The notes under the pieces are model-generated. The model was not told the DNA's origin and did no database searches. It saw only the letters and a program-made list of their open reading frames with translations. From an uncultured Collinsella sp. (GTDB taxonomy: Bacteria > Actinomycetota > Coriobacteriia > Coriobacteriales > Coriobacteriaceae): DNA of 64,000 nt. The stretch spans positions 1 to 64,000 of the forward strand of contig CABUPE010000003.1 of assembly GCA_902493515.1 (NCBI GenBank), in the 5' to 3' direction. Below are positions 25,188 to 35,500 of the stretch, piece after piece (position 1 is the stretch's first letter; each line of letters starts with the position of its first letter). The translations under genes and the position numbers were made by a program.

Positions 25188-26536
25188 TAGGCGGTGGCGC
25201 GGCCGAGCCAGTTGCCGCTGTGGTGGTAGATGGTGAACATCGTGGCCGTAATGAGCCAGGTTACGGGGTAGACCAGCAGTAGATGCTCGAGCGACGGATC
25301 GAAGGGCATGATCGCAAACACCCAGATCACCCTCAAGACAACGGTACCAAAGATGGTGAGCATCATAGGCTGCAGACTCACGCCGGCGCCGCGAATGGAA
25401 CCCGACGCGTTTTCGATAATCGAGAAGATCGCGTAGAACGGCGCGATGAAATGAAGAATCGTCGTGGTGTACGCAGAAATCGAAGCATCGTCGACAAACA
25501 AACGCGACAACGGACCCGAGAACACCAGCAGCACGGCAGACAGGCCACCAATGAGCATAAACGAAAGCACGAGCGACGTGTAATATCCCTTGCGCATGCG
25601 CTCGTAATTGCGCGCGCCAAAGTTCTGCGCCGAGAACGTGGTGATCGAAACGCCGAGCGCCTCGGTCACCATCCAGATAATGCCATCCAGGCGCCCAGAT
25701 AGACCCCAAGCAGTCGTGACATCGGCGCCAAACGAATTAACCGACACCTGGATCAGCACGTTCGAGATCGAATAGGCAGCCGATTGAAAACCGAGTGGCA
25801 GACCACACGAGATCATACTCTTGCAAATACCGCAATCGATGCCGAGCTTAGACAGCGAAAGACGCCATGCACCCGGAGCGCGCATCATGCGCAACACGAT
25901 CATCGTTGCATTGGAGCAAATGGTCAGCGCCACTGCGATGCCGCAGCCCAGCGCCTCCATATGCAACACAGCGACAAAAATGATATCCAGCACCACGTTA
26001 ACCAGGCAGCCAGAGGCAATGATCACGGCAGGCCCGCGCGTGTCGCCCACGGCGCGCAGCAGTGCCGTTCCCATATTGAGCAGCAGCGCTGCAACCATGG
26101 CGGCAAAATAACAACGAGCATAGGCCACGCCCTCGGCCAATAGTTCATGCGGCGTGTTCATAAGCACCAGCATGGGCTCAACGAACACTATGCCAAGAAT
26201 CGAGAAAACGATACCGCCCACCAACGCGAGCGTCATGGCGGTATGGACCGAACGACTCAGTCGCTCATCATCGTGCTGGCCAAAAAACTGACCGGTAATG
26301 ACCGCGCAGCCGGCGCCGACGCCAACGCAAAAGCCAATGCAGAGCTCGGTGAGCACCATCGTGGCTTGAATGCCACCCAACGCGAGCTTGCCGCCAAACT
26401 GACCGACGATATAGGTGCCGATAAGCGTGTAGGCCTGCTGAAAAAACGAACTAAAAAAGATGGGAACGCACAGCGACAGCAATTGCTGCCAAATGACACC
26501 TTGCGTTACATCGATAGCCGTAGATTTCTTAGCCAC
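25187..26536 (-). CDS. MATE family efflux transporter
   Basis: A 449-aa integral membrane protein with about twelve helices, of the multidrug and toxin extrusion family (DinF/NorM-like, MatE repeats in two halves). Typical segments are SLCVPIFFSSFFQQAYTLIG, the first MatE signature region with GGIQATMVLTELCIGFCVGVGAG, and the second half beginning SCGLPLGFQSAAYSISN. It would export cationic compounds or metabolites using a Na+ or H+ gradient. I chose the GTG at 26536 because GGGGAGGG lies just upstream; the frame is open to 26569. It has no clear operon partner. Confidence 0.88.
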   Translation of the reverse strand: MAKKSTAIDVTQGVIWQQLLSLCVPIFFSSFFQQAYTLIGTYIVGQFGGKLALGGIQATMVLTELCIGFCVGVGAGCAVITGQFFGQHDDERLSRSVHTAMTLALVGGIVFSILGIVFVEPMLVLMNTPHELLAEGVAYARCYFAAMVAALLLNMGTALLRAVGDTRGPAVIIASGCLVNVVLDIIFVAVLHMEALGCGIAVALTICSNATMIVLRMMRAPGAWRLSLSKLGIDCGICKSMISCGLPLGFQSAAYSISNVLIQVSVNSFGADVTTAWGLSGRLDGIIWMVTEALGVSITTFSAQNFGARNYERMRKGYYTSLVLSFMLIGGLSAVLLVFSGPLSRLFVDDASISAYTTTILHFIAPFYAIFSIIENASGSIRGAGVSLQPMMLTIFGTVVLRVIWVFAIMPFDPSLEHLLLVYPVTWLITATMFTIYHHSGNWLGRATA

Positions 26537-26661
26537 ACGCCCTCCCCACACGCATAGGTCAAACAGCAAAACAGCAATTTAAAACCAAAGCCAAAACCAG
26601 CTTAGCACCGACTGGCAGCGACCGAAACACCCCGAATTAGAGCACGGTGCGGAATAACTGC

Positions 26662-27576
26662 CTAGTGATACAAACCCGGCTGGTAGTGATACTCATTGCT
26701 CACGTGCGGGCATAGCTGCCAAAAGGCGACGGCGCTCGCCGCGGCCACGTTGAGCGAATCGACCCCGTGCGCCATCGGAATGCGCACCGCGTGGTCACAG
26801 CCGGCAATGGTCTTGGCGCCCAAGCCGGCACCCTCGGTGCCCATAAAAATCGCCAAGCGATCAATCTTCTGCAGTACAGAATCATCAAGCGAAAAAGAGT
26901 CGTCCGTCAACGCCATAGCGGCACACGAAAAACCGGCGTCGTGCAACGCGCTCAGACCATCATGCGGCCACACACGAGCCTCGCTGCCAATGCGCGTCCA
27001 CGGCACCTGAAACACGGTGCCCATGCTCACGCGGGCAGAGCGACGGTACAGCGGGTCGCAGCACGTCGGGCTGACCAAAATACCGTCAACGTTCAATGCG
27101 GCAGCCGAGCGGAAAATCGCGCCGACATTGGTGTGATCGACAATACCCTCAAGCACGCACACGCGCACCGGACGATCCCCCGCCGCCTCGACGACGCCGC
27201 CCAAGAACTCATCAACCGGAATCTGACGCGGCCGACGGAACGCCGCGAGCGCACCACGCGTCACGTTAAAACCCGTCAGCTGCTCCATGAGTTCCATGGA
27301 AGCCACGAACACAGGAACCGGACCTGCGCCCTCGCGCACAACCAGGCGCTCAAACAGCGGCATCATCTGGTCGAGCCAGCGTTCGCCCAAAAGAAAGCTC
27401 ACCGGCTCGTATCCGGCACGCACCGCGCGCTCAATAACCTTGGCACTCTCGGCGATAAAGATGCCCTTTTGCGGCTCTAGCACGCAGCGCAGCTCACGCT
27501 CGGTCAGTCGCACGTAGGCATCGAGCCGCTCGTCCTCGAGCGAATCAATTCGCAGAACCTCAACGGCATCAGTCAT
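26662..27576 (-). CDS. TrmH/SpoU-family RNA methyltransferase
   Basis: A 304-aa SPOUT-fold 2'-O-ribose methyltransferase using S-adenosylmethionine. The N-terminal 110 residues form a substrate-binding domain (ERELRCVLEPQKGIFIAES). SPOUT motif 1 is NVGAIFRSAAALNVDGIL, motif 2 is FMGTEGAGLGAKTI and motif 3 is RIPMAHGVDSLNVAAASAV. The target (tRNA or 23S rRNA) cannot be told. ATG 27576 is chosen from where homology begins, but it has only a weak ribosome binding site. Confidence 0.88.
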   Translation of the reverse strand: MTDAVEVLRIDSLEDERLDAYVRLTERELRCVLEPQKGIFIAESAKVIERAVRAGYEPVSFLLGERWLDQMMPLFERLVVREGAGPVPVFVASMELMEQLTGFNVTRGALAAFRRPRQIPVDEFLGGVVEAAGDRPVRVCVLEGIVDHTNVGAIFRSAAALNVDGILVSPTCCDPLYRRSARVSMGTVFQVPWTRIGSEARVWPHDGLSALHDAGFSCAAMALTDDSFSLDDSVLQKIDRLAIFMGTEGAGLGAKTIAGCDHAVRIPMAHGVDSLNVAAASAVAFWQLCPHVSNEYHYQPGLYH

Positions 27577-27655
27577 AGCAGCCAGCCCGCACCCTTCTTT
27601 ACAGCACCTATACAAATATCGGGGCAACGCCATGCGCTGCCCCGCCACTCATTCC

Positions 27656-27688
27656 AACCCGATAATACCGAAGGGATAATCGGGTTTA
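27656..27688 (-). terminator. Possible terminator of folA
   Basis: An imperfect stem pairs AACCCGAT (27656 onward) with ATCGGGTT near the folA stop codon, with further weak pairs inside and a TTC loop. On the minus strand the following bases (GGAATGAG) are not T rich, so this is a weak call. Confidence 0.4.
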
Positions 27689-28204
27689 CGCATCAACGCG
27701 ACGATACGTCACGAACTCATATTCGAGGCCCTCATCGCCTTCTCCGGCAGCGACAACCGCCGATTCGCTGGCCCGCGCAATCTCCCACGCAGGATCGGCT
27801 TCCAAATCGGGAAAGTACGTATCCACGACATGGACGCAGTGGTTATGCGTGACCTCGGCCTCGACGCAATACGGCAAAAACTGCCGATAGACATCGCCGC
27901 CACCGATCACCCAGGCAACGGGCTCGTCGGCAACCGCAGCGAGCGCCTCGTCGATGCTATGCACCACGTCAACGCCATCGGGCGCAAAATCCTCGTCGCG
28001 CGTAAGCACGATATTGCGGCGGTTCTTGAGAGGACGCCCGCCGGGAAAACTCAGCAGGGTCTTGCGCCCCATAATAACCGGGCAACCTTTGGTGCACGCC
28101 ACAAAATGGCGCATGTCGGCGCGATTGGACACCACCATGTCGCCCTCGCACCCAATGCCCCAGTCGTCACACACGGCGACGATAGCAGATAGCTTACACG
28201 TCAT
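27686..28204 (-). CDS. folA: Dihydrofolate reductase
   Basis: A 172-aa NADPH-dependent enzyme that reduces dihydrofolate to tetrahydrofolate. The N-terminal strand and Met20-type loop read LSAIVAVCDDWGIGCEGDM. The folate region includes MRHFVACTKGCPVIMGRKTLLSF, the NADPH site RNIVLTRDEDF and the GGG motif in AWVIGGGDVYRQFLP. Length is normal. ATG 28204 lies about 10 nt after thyA, and the pair forms a dTMP-synthesis operon because ThyA produces the dihydrofolate that FolA recycles. Confidence 0.93.
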   Translation of the reverse strand: MTCKLSAIVAVCDDWGIGCEGDMVVSNRADMRHFVACTKGCPVIMGRKTLLSFPGGRPLKNRRNIVLTRDEDFAPDGVDVVHSIDEALAAVADEPVAWVIGGGDVYRQFLPYCVEAEVTHNHCVHVVDTYFPDLEADPAWEIARASESAVVAAGEGDEGLEYEFVTYRRVDA

Positions 28205-28213
28205 GAGCACCAC

Positions 28214-29062
28214 CTACACCGCAATGGGAATGTTCTTGACCTGCGGGCCGTGCTCATAGCCCTCGACGATGAGGTCGTCGGTCGTAAACGCATAGAAGTC
28301 ATGCACGTCGGGATTCAGCGTTACCTTAGGCGCCGCAAACTGCGGACGCTCAATAAGCTCGCGGACGATATCGACGTGACGGTCGTAAATGTGAGCATCG
28401 GCGATCACGTGCAGCAGCTCGCCGGGAATCATATCGACCGACTGCGCAACCATCATGAGCAGAATGGCGTACTGGCACACATTCCAGTTGTTTGCGGCCA
28501 AAATGTCCTGGCTGCGCTGGTTGAGAATCATATTGAGTGTGGGCTTGTCGTCCTGCGGACGCTGCGTCACGTTATACGTCACGCTGTACGCGCACGGATA
28601 CAGGTGCATCTCGGACAAGTCGCTGAACACATAGGTGTTCGTCATAATGCGTCGACTGTACGGTGTGTGTTTAAGATCGTACAGCACGCGGTCCATTTGG
28701 TCAAAGTCACCCTCGGCATAATGGCTTTTCTGGCCAATCTGGTACCCGTAGGCCTTGCCGATGGAGCCGGTCTCGTCGGCCCACTCGTCCCAAATATGGC
28801 TGATGAGGTCATGGACGTTATTGGACTTCTTTTGATAGATCCACAGGATCTCGTCCATGGCGGACTTGAGCGCCGTACGACGCAGCGTAAGCGCGGGGAA
28901 CTCCTCGCGCAGGTCGTAGCGCGCCGTGACGCCAAAGTTTTTAATGGTATAGGCAGGGGTGCCATCCTCCCACACCGGGCGGACCTTTTGGCCCTCGGTG
29001 GTGGTGCCATGGTCCAGAATGTCGCGGCACATGGTTACAAACTGTTGATCAGCCTTGCTCAT
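28214..29062 (-). CDS. thyA: Thymidylate synthase
   Basis: A 282-aa enzyme that methylates dUMP to dTMP using methylene-tetrahydrofolate. The phosphate-binding Arg pair is in KHTPYSRRIMTN, the catalytic Cys is C157 in MHLYPCAYSVTYNV, the substrate loop is in NQRSQDILAANNWN and IADAHIYDRHVD closes the active site. The sequence is rather divergent from E. coli ThyA but all key parts are present. ATG 29062 has GGAGGG upstream. The open frame continues 105 codons further, across the divergent intergenic region, and that part is not coding. Confidence 0.9.
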   Translation of the reverse strand: MSKADQQFVTMCRDILDHGTTTEGQKVRPVWEDGTPAYTIKNFGVTARYDLREEFPALTLRRTALKSAMDEILWIYQKKSNNVHDLISHIWDEWADETGSIGKAYGYQIGQKSHYAEGDFDQMDRVLYDLKHTPYSRRIMTNTYVFSDLSEMHLYPCAYSVTYNVTQRPQDDKPTLNMILNQRSQDILAANNWNVCQYAILLMMVAQSVDMIPGELLHVIADAHIYDRHVDIVRELIERPQFAAPKVTLNPDVHDFYAFTTDDLIVEGYEHGPQVKNIPIAV

Positions 29063-29146
29063 TGACCCTCCTGTCAGTCGCCTACAAGCGAGATTCATTG
29101 TAGCCCAGACGCACGCGGCCCCACAGCCCAAACATAAGCCCTCATT

Positions 29147-29214
29147 TTCTGACATATGACAGAAATTCCTTGCGCAAATCTGCACGTTCGCTATTCTATT
29201 GTTGACATATGTCA
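29147..29214 (+). promoter_or_regulatory. Promoter with paired palindromic operators of the HTH-NifX gene
   Basis: Two palindromes share the core GACATATG. Box 1 is at 29147-29164 (TTCTG-A-CATATG-A-CAGAA). Box 2 is at 29203-29214 (TGACATATGTCA), with CAG following. A promoter fits between them: -35 TTGCGC (29170-29175), 16-nt spacer and -10 TATTCT (29192-29197). Box 1 lies upstream of the -35 and box 2 covers the expected transcription start. This suits control by a DNA-binding protein, possibly the HTH protein itself. The divergent thyA starts about 85 nt from box 1. Confidence 0.6.
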
Positions 29215-29228
29215 GATAAGGAGTGTGC

Positions 29229-29993
29229 ATGGCAGGAAGACGCGAAAAACTGCGCCGCGTCGGGATCATCCCCGAATACCGCGGCTTTACCCCCGATGGC
29301 CTGGCCAGCGGTGATGCCATCGACATGACCGTCGACGAGCTTGAGGTGCTGCGCCTGTGCGATCTGGAGGGCCTCAATCAGGAGGCCGTCGCCCTGCACA
29401 TGGGCATCGCCCGCGCCACGGTGGCGGCAATCAGCAGTCGCGCGCATCGCAAGGTGGCAAACGCGCTGGTCAACGGACGAGCGCTCGTCATCGAGGGCGG
29501 CAATATCGCGTACTCCCCCATCGCCACGACGACGGCCGCATGGCCAGCAAAGGAGGTCGGCACCATGAGGGTGGCAACGACGTACGACAACGGCAACATC
29601 TTTATGCACTTTGGCCGCAGCGAGCAGTTCAAGATCTACGACATCCAGGATGGCAAGGTGCTCAACGAGCAGGTCGTAGGCACCGGCGGCACCGGCCACG
29701 GCGCCTTGGCGGGCCTGCTTGCCAACGGTGGCGTTGACACGCTCATTTGCGGCGGTATCGGCGGCGGCGCTATCAACGCGCTTGCCCAAGCCGGCATCAC
29801 AGTCTATGCGGGCGCCCAGGGCAGCTGCGATGCCTGCGTCGAGGCCCTCATTGCCGGCACGCTCGCACAGAACGGCGAGGCCACCTGCGACTGCCATGGA
29901 CATGATCACGAGCACATCCACGAGCATGGCGAGTCCTGCGGCTGCCACGGTCACCACGACCATGACGGGCACGAAGGCTGCGGATGCCACTAG
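29229..29993 (+). CDS. DUF134-type HTH fused to a NifX/NafY-like domain with a Cys/His-rich tail
   Basis: A 254-aa three-part protein. Residues 1-95 form a DUF134 helix-turn-helix domain (LTVDELEVLRLCDLEG-like start, then QEAVALHMGIARATVAAISS). Residues about 112-220 form a dinitrogenase iron-molybdenum cofactor (NifX/NafY) type fold starting MRVATTYDNGNIFMHFGRSE, with TGGTGHGALAG and ICGGIGGGAINALAQAG. The last 35 residues are packed with His and Cys (HGHDHEHIHEHGESCGCHGH). No nif genes are present, so I infer a metal- or Fe-S-responsive regulator. ATG 29229 has AAGGAG upstream; a GTG at 29223 is also in frame. It is divergent from thyA. Confidence 0.85.
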   Translation: MAGRREKLRRVGIIPEYRGFTPDGLASGDAIDMTVDELEVLRLCDLEGLNQEAVALHMGIARATVAAISSRAHRKVANALVNGRALVIEGGNIAYSPIATTTAAWPAKEVGTMRVATTYDNGNIFMHFGRSEQFKIYDIQDGKVLNEQVVGTGGTGHGALAGLLANGGVDTLICGGIGGGAINALAQAGITVYAGAQGSCDACVEALIAGTLAQNGEATCDCHGHDHEHIHEHGESCGCHGHHDHDGHEGCGCH

Positions 29994-30049
29994 CGGCAAG
30001 CACCTCGTCGAGAACGCGCTTCCACGCGTGCGACAACCAGCGAACAAAC

Positions 30050-30089
30050 GGCGAAGGCCGCCTGGAATACCATCCAGGCGGCCTTCGCC
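30050..30089. terminator. 17-bp bidirectional terminator between the HTH-NifX gene and ffh
   Basis: A perfect 17-bp stem (30050-30066 with 30073-30089, loop of 6) lies between two convergent genes, 56 nt past one stop and 20 nt past the other. On the minus strand GTTTGTTC follows. Confidence 0.85.
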
Positions 30090-30109
30090 ATACACGACTC
30101 AACTAGTCG

Positions 30110-31585
30110 TTACTTCTTGTTGCGCATCTGCGCTTCCATCTGGCGCAGCAGGTCCATATCGGACTTGGGGCCGCCCGTTCCCAGGCCGCCCATGCCGCCC
30201 AGCCCCATGGCATCCAGACCGGGAATATTGGGCATGCGCATCTTTTTGCCCTTCTTACCCTTCTTGCCCTTCTTGCCGCCGGCCTGCGCCTGATTGGCCA
30301 TCGTGCGCATGCGGCCCATCATCTTATTCATCTCGCCCCACTGCTTCATAAGGCTATTGACCTCGGTGGGGGTCACGCCGGCGCCCTTGGCAATGCGGGC
30401 ACGGCGCTGGCCGTTGATGATGGAGGGGCGAAGGCGCTCCTCCTTGGTCATCGACATGATGATGGCCTCGTTCTTATCGAAGATACCTTCGTCCAGGTTA
30501 CCACCCATCTGGTTAAGCGCACGCTGGCCACCGGGGAGCATGCCCAGAATGCCCTTCATGCCGCCCATCTTCTTTACGGCCTTCATCTGGTCGAGCATGT
30601 CGTTCATGGTAAAGCCCTCGCGCAGCATGCGCTCGGCGGCCTCGATCTGCTCGGCGTCGGCCGCCTCCTGGGCCTTCTCGATAATGCCGACAACGTCGCC
30701 CATACCCAGAATGCGCTTGGCCATACGATCGGGGTAGAACGGCTCCAGCGAATCGGGCTTCTCGCCCATGCTCACAAACTTGATGGGCTTGCCGGTCACC
30801 TGGCGCACGGAAAGCGCGCCGCCGCCACGGGCGTCGCCGTCGAGCTTAGAGATAATCACGCCGTCAAAGTCGGTGCGCTCGGCGAAGGTCGAGACGACGT
30901 TGACGATATCCTGACCGGTCATGGCATCGACGACCATCAGCACCTGATCGGGCTTGACGGCCTTCTTGATGTCCACGGCCTCCTGCATCATCTGCTCATC
31001 GATCTGAAGACGTCCGGCGGTATCGACGATGACCACGTCGCGCAGGTGGTCGACGGCCTCCTGGATGGCGCCCTTGGCGATATCGACCGGGTGCGCACCG
31101 TCGCCGCGGAAGACCGGTACGCCGATCTCGCCACCGAGCGTGGCCAGCTGGTCGGCAGCAGCGGGACGGTAGACGTCGCACGCGGCGAGCAACGGCGAGC
31201 GGCCCTGCTTCTTGAGCAGGTAGGCCAGCTTTACGGCAGCCGTGGTCTTACCGGAGCCCTGCAGACCCACAAGCATGATGACATTGGGAATGCGGTTGCT
31301 AAAGACGAGCTTGCTCTCGGTTGAGCCAAGCATCTCGGTGAGCTCGTCGAGCACAATCTTGACGACGTTTTGCGCCGGCGACAGCGACTCCATGACCTCG
31401 GCGGTCATGCAGCGCTCCTTGGTCTTGGCGACGAACTCCTTGACGACCTTGAAGTTAACGTCGGCCTCGAGAAGCGCCATGCGGATGTCGCGCATGGCCG
31501 AGGTGATATCGGCCTCGGTCAGCTTACCCTTGCCGCGCAGGCGGTCAAATGTGTCGTTGAGGCGATCGCTCAGAGAATCAAACAC
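30110..31585 (-). CDS. ffh: Signal recognition particle protein Ffh
   Basis: A 491-aa GTPase that binds signal sequences and SRP RNA and delivers ribosomes to the membrane with FtsY. The N domain (residues 1-90) is followed by the G domain with GLQGSGKTTAAVKLA, DTAGRLQIDEQ and ISKLDGDARGGGALS. The M domain is rich in Met (MKAVKKMGGMKGILGMLPGG). The C-terminal tail has a Lys/Gly stretch and a Met/Gly-rich segment (GLDAMGLGGMGGLGTGG) that makes it slightly longer than usual. The start is a GTG with AAGGAG upstream. It is the last gene of the long acpP-rnc-smc-ftsY-ffh run. Confidence 0.96.
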   Translation of the reverse strand: MFDSLSDRLNDTFDRLRGKGKLTEADITSAMRDIRMALLEADVNFKVVKEFVAKTKERCMTAEVMESLSPAQNVVKIVLDELTEMLGSTESKLVFSNRIPNVIMLVGLQGSGKTTAAVKLAYLLKKQGRSPLLAACDVYRPAAADQLATLGGEIGVPVFRGDGAHPVDIAKGAIQEAVDHLRDVVIVDTAGRLQIDEQMMQEAVDIKKAVKPDQVLMVVDAMTGQDIVNVVSTFAERTDFDGVIISKLDGDARGGGALSVRQVTGKPIKFVSMGEKPDSLEPFYPDRMAKRILGMGDVVGIIEKAQEAADAEQIEAAERMLREGFTMNDMLDQMKAVKKMGGMKGILGMLPGGQRALNQMGGNLDEGIFDKNEAIIMSMTKEERLRPSIINGQRRARIAKGAGVTPTEVNSLMKQWGEMNKMMGRMRTMANQAQAGGKKGKKGKKGKKMRMPNIPGLDAMGLGGMGGLGTGGPKSDMDLLRQMEAQMRNKK

Positions 31586-31595
31586 TAGTCACTCC

Positions 31596-32513
31596 TTAGT
31601 TGGACTCGCCCACCAGGGCGCGGCAGAAATCTTTGGCATTGAACTCCTGCAGGTCATCGACCTGCTCGCCCACGCCGATGCGCAGGATCGGGAGCTTGAG
31701 CTTCTCGGCCACGGCCATGGCGATGCCGCCCTTAGCCGTGCCGTCGAGCTTAGTCATGATAATACCGTCCAGGCCCAGCGCCTCGTTAAACTCGAGCGCC
31801 TGGTTCAGACCGTTTTGACCCGTCGCGGCGTCGATCACAAGCACGACCGAAACCGGCATGGGGCCGGCGGCCATATTGGCGGCGCGCTTACGGGTCACAT
31901 TGACCACCTTGGCAAGCTCGCGCATGAGCTCAGGGCTCGTGTGCAGACGGCCGGCGGTATCGATAAGCACCAGGTCGCTGCCGCGCTTGTCGGCCTCGTC
32001 GAGCACGTCGTAGCAAACACTTGCCGGGTCGGAGCCGCGGTCGCGCTTGATGACGGGGACGCCAGCGCGCTGGCCCCACACATCGAGCTGCTCGATAGCG
32101 GCGGCGCGGAAGGTGTCGGCCGAACCGATCACCACGTTCTTGCCGCGGGCGGCCATGGCGCTCGCGATCTTGCCGACCGTAGTGGTCTTGCCGGCACCGT
32201 TAATGCCCACAAACAGCACGCAGCTCGGCGTATCGGAGAACGGATCGCGCTCGATGGGCACAAAGTGCTGCTCGAGCTGCTCGGCCAGGGCACGACGAAG
32301 CTGCGGAGCGGTCTTGAGGTTCTTCTTGGCCGCGGCGTCGCGCAGGTCATCGGAGACCTGAATGGCGATCTCGGCACCCATGTCACCCATGACGAGGGTG
32401 TCCTCTAAGTCCTCCCAAAAATCCTCGTCGACCTCGCCGCCAAAGTAAAAGACCTCGTTGAGGGCCTCGCGACTGCGCTCAAGTCCGCGCGAGAGAGCGT
32501 CAAAGAATCCCAT
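31596..32513 (-). CDS. ftsY: Signal recognition particle receptor FtsY
   Basis: A 305-aa SRP-receptor GTPase with NG domains only; the long acidic A domain of E. coli FtsY is missing, as is common in Gram-positives. Motifs are FVGINGAGKTTTVGKIAS, DTAGRLHTSPELMREL and MTKLDGTAKGGIAM. Its ATG overlaps the smc stop as TAATG, so it is translationally coupled. The downstream ffh lies 10 nt away, which keeps receptor and SRP protein in the same transcript. Confidence 0.96.
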   Translation of the reverse strand: MGFFDALSRGLERSREALNEVFYFGGEVDEDFWEDLEDTLVMGDMGAEIAIQVSDDLRDAAAKKNLKTAPQLRRALAEQLEQHFVPIERDPFSDTPSCVLFVGINGAGKTTTVGKIASAMAARGKNVVIGSADTFRAAAIEQLDVWGQRAGVPVIKRDRGSDPASVCYDVLDEADKRGSDLVLIDTAGRLHTSPELMRELAKVVNVTRKRAANMAAGPMPVSVVLVIDAATGQNGLNQALEFNEALGLDGIIMTKLDGTAKGGIAMAVAEKLKLPILRIGVGEQVDDLQEFNAKDFCRALVGESN

Positions 32514-35500
32514 TATGCATTCACGACCTTTCCGGTTTCGCGATCGAGTTTTTGCGAGACGACGCGACTGACGCCGTCGGCTTGCATCGAGACGCCATAG
32601 AGGACGTCAGCGTCCTCCATAGTACGGCGCTGATGCGAAATGACCAAGAGCTGCGTATCGGAACGCAACACATCGAGCGCGCCGATGAGCTTGGACAGGT
32701 TGGCGTCATCGAGTGCCGCCTCGACCTCGTCCAGCACATAGAACGGCACCGTGCGCGTGCGGTACACAGCAAAGAGCAGGGCGAGCGCCGTCAGGCTCTT
32801 CTCGCCGCCCGACATGAGCATCATCTTGGTAATGCGCTTGCCGCGCGGCTGCGCCACGACCTCGATACCCGTCTCGGCAGGATGCTCGGGATCGGTCATC
32901 TCCAGATGAGCCTGGCCGCCCGGGAAGAGCATAGCGAAGATCTCGCGGAAGTTCGCGTCGACCTTCTCAAACGTCACCAGGAACGCCTTGCGCATCTTGC
33001 GATCAATGGCCACCGTGATCTTGGTGAGCGCCTTGCGTGCGCTCTCCAGATCGGCCAGCTGCTCCTCGATGTAGTCGGCGCGGCGCTTGAGCTGCTCGTA
33101 CTCCTCCATGGCAACTTGGTTAACGGGACCAAGGTTGTTGATCTGGCGCACAAGCTGGTTGAGTTCGCGCTCGGCGGCATCGCGGTCCGTGGGCGCCGGA
33201 AGCATGAGCGCTTCCTCGAGCACCGTCGTGCCATCGGCGGTAATGGCCTTGATGGCAGCCTCGACCTGCACCTCGAGCTTGCCACGCGCGACCTTGAACT
33301 CGTTTTGCGTCGCCGTGGCGGCATCAACCCGCTCCTTGGCACGGGAGACCTCGGCCTTGGCATCCTCGATGGTCTTCTTGAGCGAAGCGGAGTCCGCCTC
33401 CTCCAGAGAGGCCTGGTCACGCAGGCGCGCTGCCCAATCCGACGCGCGTTCCAACAGGGCAGAATAGCGTTCGTGCATGGGATCGACGCGCAGGCGCAGC
33501 AGCTCGAGCGAGCGCGAGGCCTGGCGTGTTCCGCGGATACGACGGTCGATGCCCTCAAGACGATGCTCCAGGTCGGGCACGCGGCCCTTCAGCGAACGCA
33601 GGCGTTCACTCGTCTGGGCTAGGCGAACCTTGGCGTCGGCGAGCTTGCCGGCAGCTTCGGAATCGTCACGGCGAACGCGGTCGAGTTCGTCGTTGGCCTC
33701 GTCAATCTGCAAGCCCAGATCGCTTGCCTGCGCGCGGGCCTCGTCACGCGAACGGGTGAGCTCGTCAACGCGCGGGCGCGCAGCGCGAACGGCTTCGGCG
33801 GCCTGCTCGCGGCGCTTGGAGATGCGCACGCGCTCGACCTCGGCATTGTTGGCGCTTTGCTCCAAGCGGCCGATCTCGGAGAGCAGCGAGCGGCGCTCGC
33901 CCTCAAGACGGGCAATCTCACCGGCGGCATCGCCCTCAGCGGCACGCGCTTCCTCAACGGCCGCATTGGCCTCGATGACCTGATCCGACACATGCTCAAA
34001 CACAGCGGCCAAATCGGGCTCAAGCCCCTCCAGCTCGCGAATGCGACGCTTACGCTCCAGAGCACCCGACGCCTCGCCGGCATCGAGGCCCACACGCACC
34101 AGGCCGCCGCAGGCGACGCGGGCGCCATCGGAGGTCACGTAAGTCACGCCGTCAACGACCGGCGCCGACAGCGCGGCAGAAAGATCGTCCACGACGTAAT
34201 AGCCGCCGAGCAGCGCCTCGACGACGGGTCCGTAGCCTGCGTGCACGGACAGACGATCAACCAGACGGGTACCGGCAGCGCCCTCGGCGGCAGCAGAGCC
34301 ACTCACGCCGCGCGCCGCCAGCAGCGCCTCACCCGAGGCCTTCTTCTGGTCCAGAGCGGAACGACCGGCACGCTCAAGCGCGGACGTATCGTCGAACAGC
34401 AGCGCATCGATATCGCCGGCAAGTAGTTGCTCCACCAGGCCCTCAAGCTCGCGCGGGGCCTCGAGCACGTCGCCCAGACGACCCGAGACATCGTCGCCCA
34501 GCGCACCCACCAGACGGCTCACGAGCGGCGAGCTGTCGGCCATGCGGGCATCGAGTTTCTTTTGGCTGGAAAGCTCCGAGCGCACCTCGGACAACTTGTT
34601 GCGCGCCTCGCTCTCGCGGGCACGCAGGTCCTTCAGGGCTGCACGGGCGACCTCGGTGGCCTCACGCGCATCGGCCTGGGCCTGGCGCGCTTCCTCAAGA
34701 GCGCCCTCAAGCTCCTCGGCGCGGTCGCGACGGCTCTCGAGCGAGGCCGTGACCTCCTCGAGCTGCTCGTCAATCTGCTCCAGGCGCGAGGCATACATGT
34801 TGTCCTCGACCTCGGCATTGCTCAAGGAATCCTTCACCTTGGCGAGCTCGAGCGCGGCGTTATCGGCCACGCGCTGCACATCGCGTTGCTCTCGCGTAAG
34901 CTGCGAAATCTGATTGTCGAGCGCCACGCGCCGCTCGTGGAGCTCAGCGGCGGCAGGACCAGCGGCGTCAACGTCCTCCTGGGCTTGCATATGCGCACCG
35001 GTCACTTCCTCAAGCTGCGCACGCGCGTCCTCGAGCTCCTCGACCACGCGACGACGCTGATGCTCGGAGCTCGAAATCTGACCGCGCATGTCAGACAGGC
35101 GCGACACCATGTTGTGGCCCTTTTCCTCGAGCAGGCGCATGTCGGAGTTAATGCGGCCGACCACATCTTGCATATGACGGCGTTGCTCGCCCAGGTCGCC
35201 CACAAACAGGCCCTTTTCCTCAAGCATAACCTGGAGCTTCTCGAGCTCGCGCTCCTTTTCGCTCATGCGGTACTGCGCAAGCTCCAGCTCGGCAGCACCT
35301 TCCTTGGAGCGGCTCTCCAGGTCGTTCCACTGCGACTGCAGCGAACGAAGCTCATCGACAGCCAGCATCTGCGTAAGCTCGTTCGCGCGCGAGGACAGCT
35401 CTTTGTACTTGCGCGCGCGATCGACCTGACGCTCCAGCGGTCGCAGCTGACGGGCGATTTCCTTATTGATGTCGCGGGCACGCGTCAGGTGCTCGTCCAT

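Noticed and set aside
28214..29377. Long N-terminal extension of ThyA up to 29377
   Set aside because: The extension crosses the divergent promoter and overlaps the HTH-NifX gene; a strong ribosome binding site marks the start at 29062.
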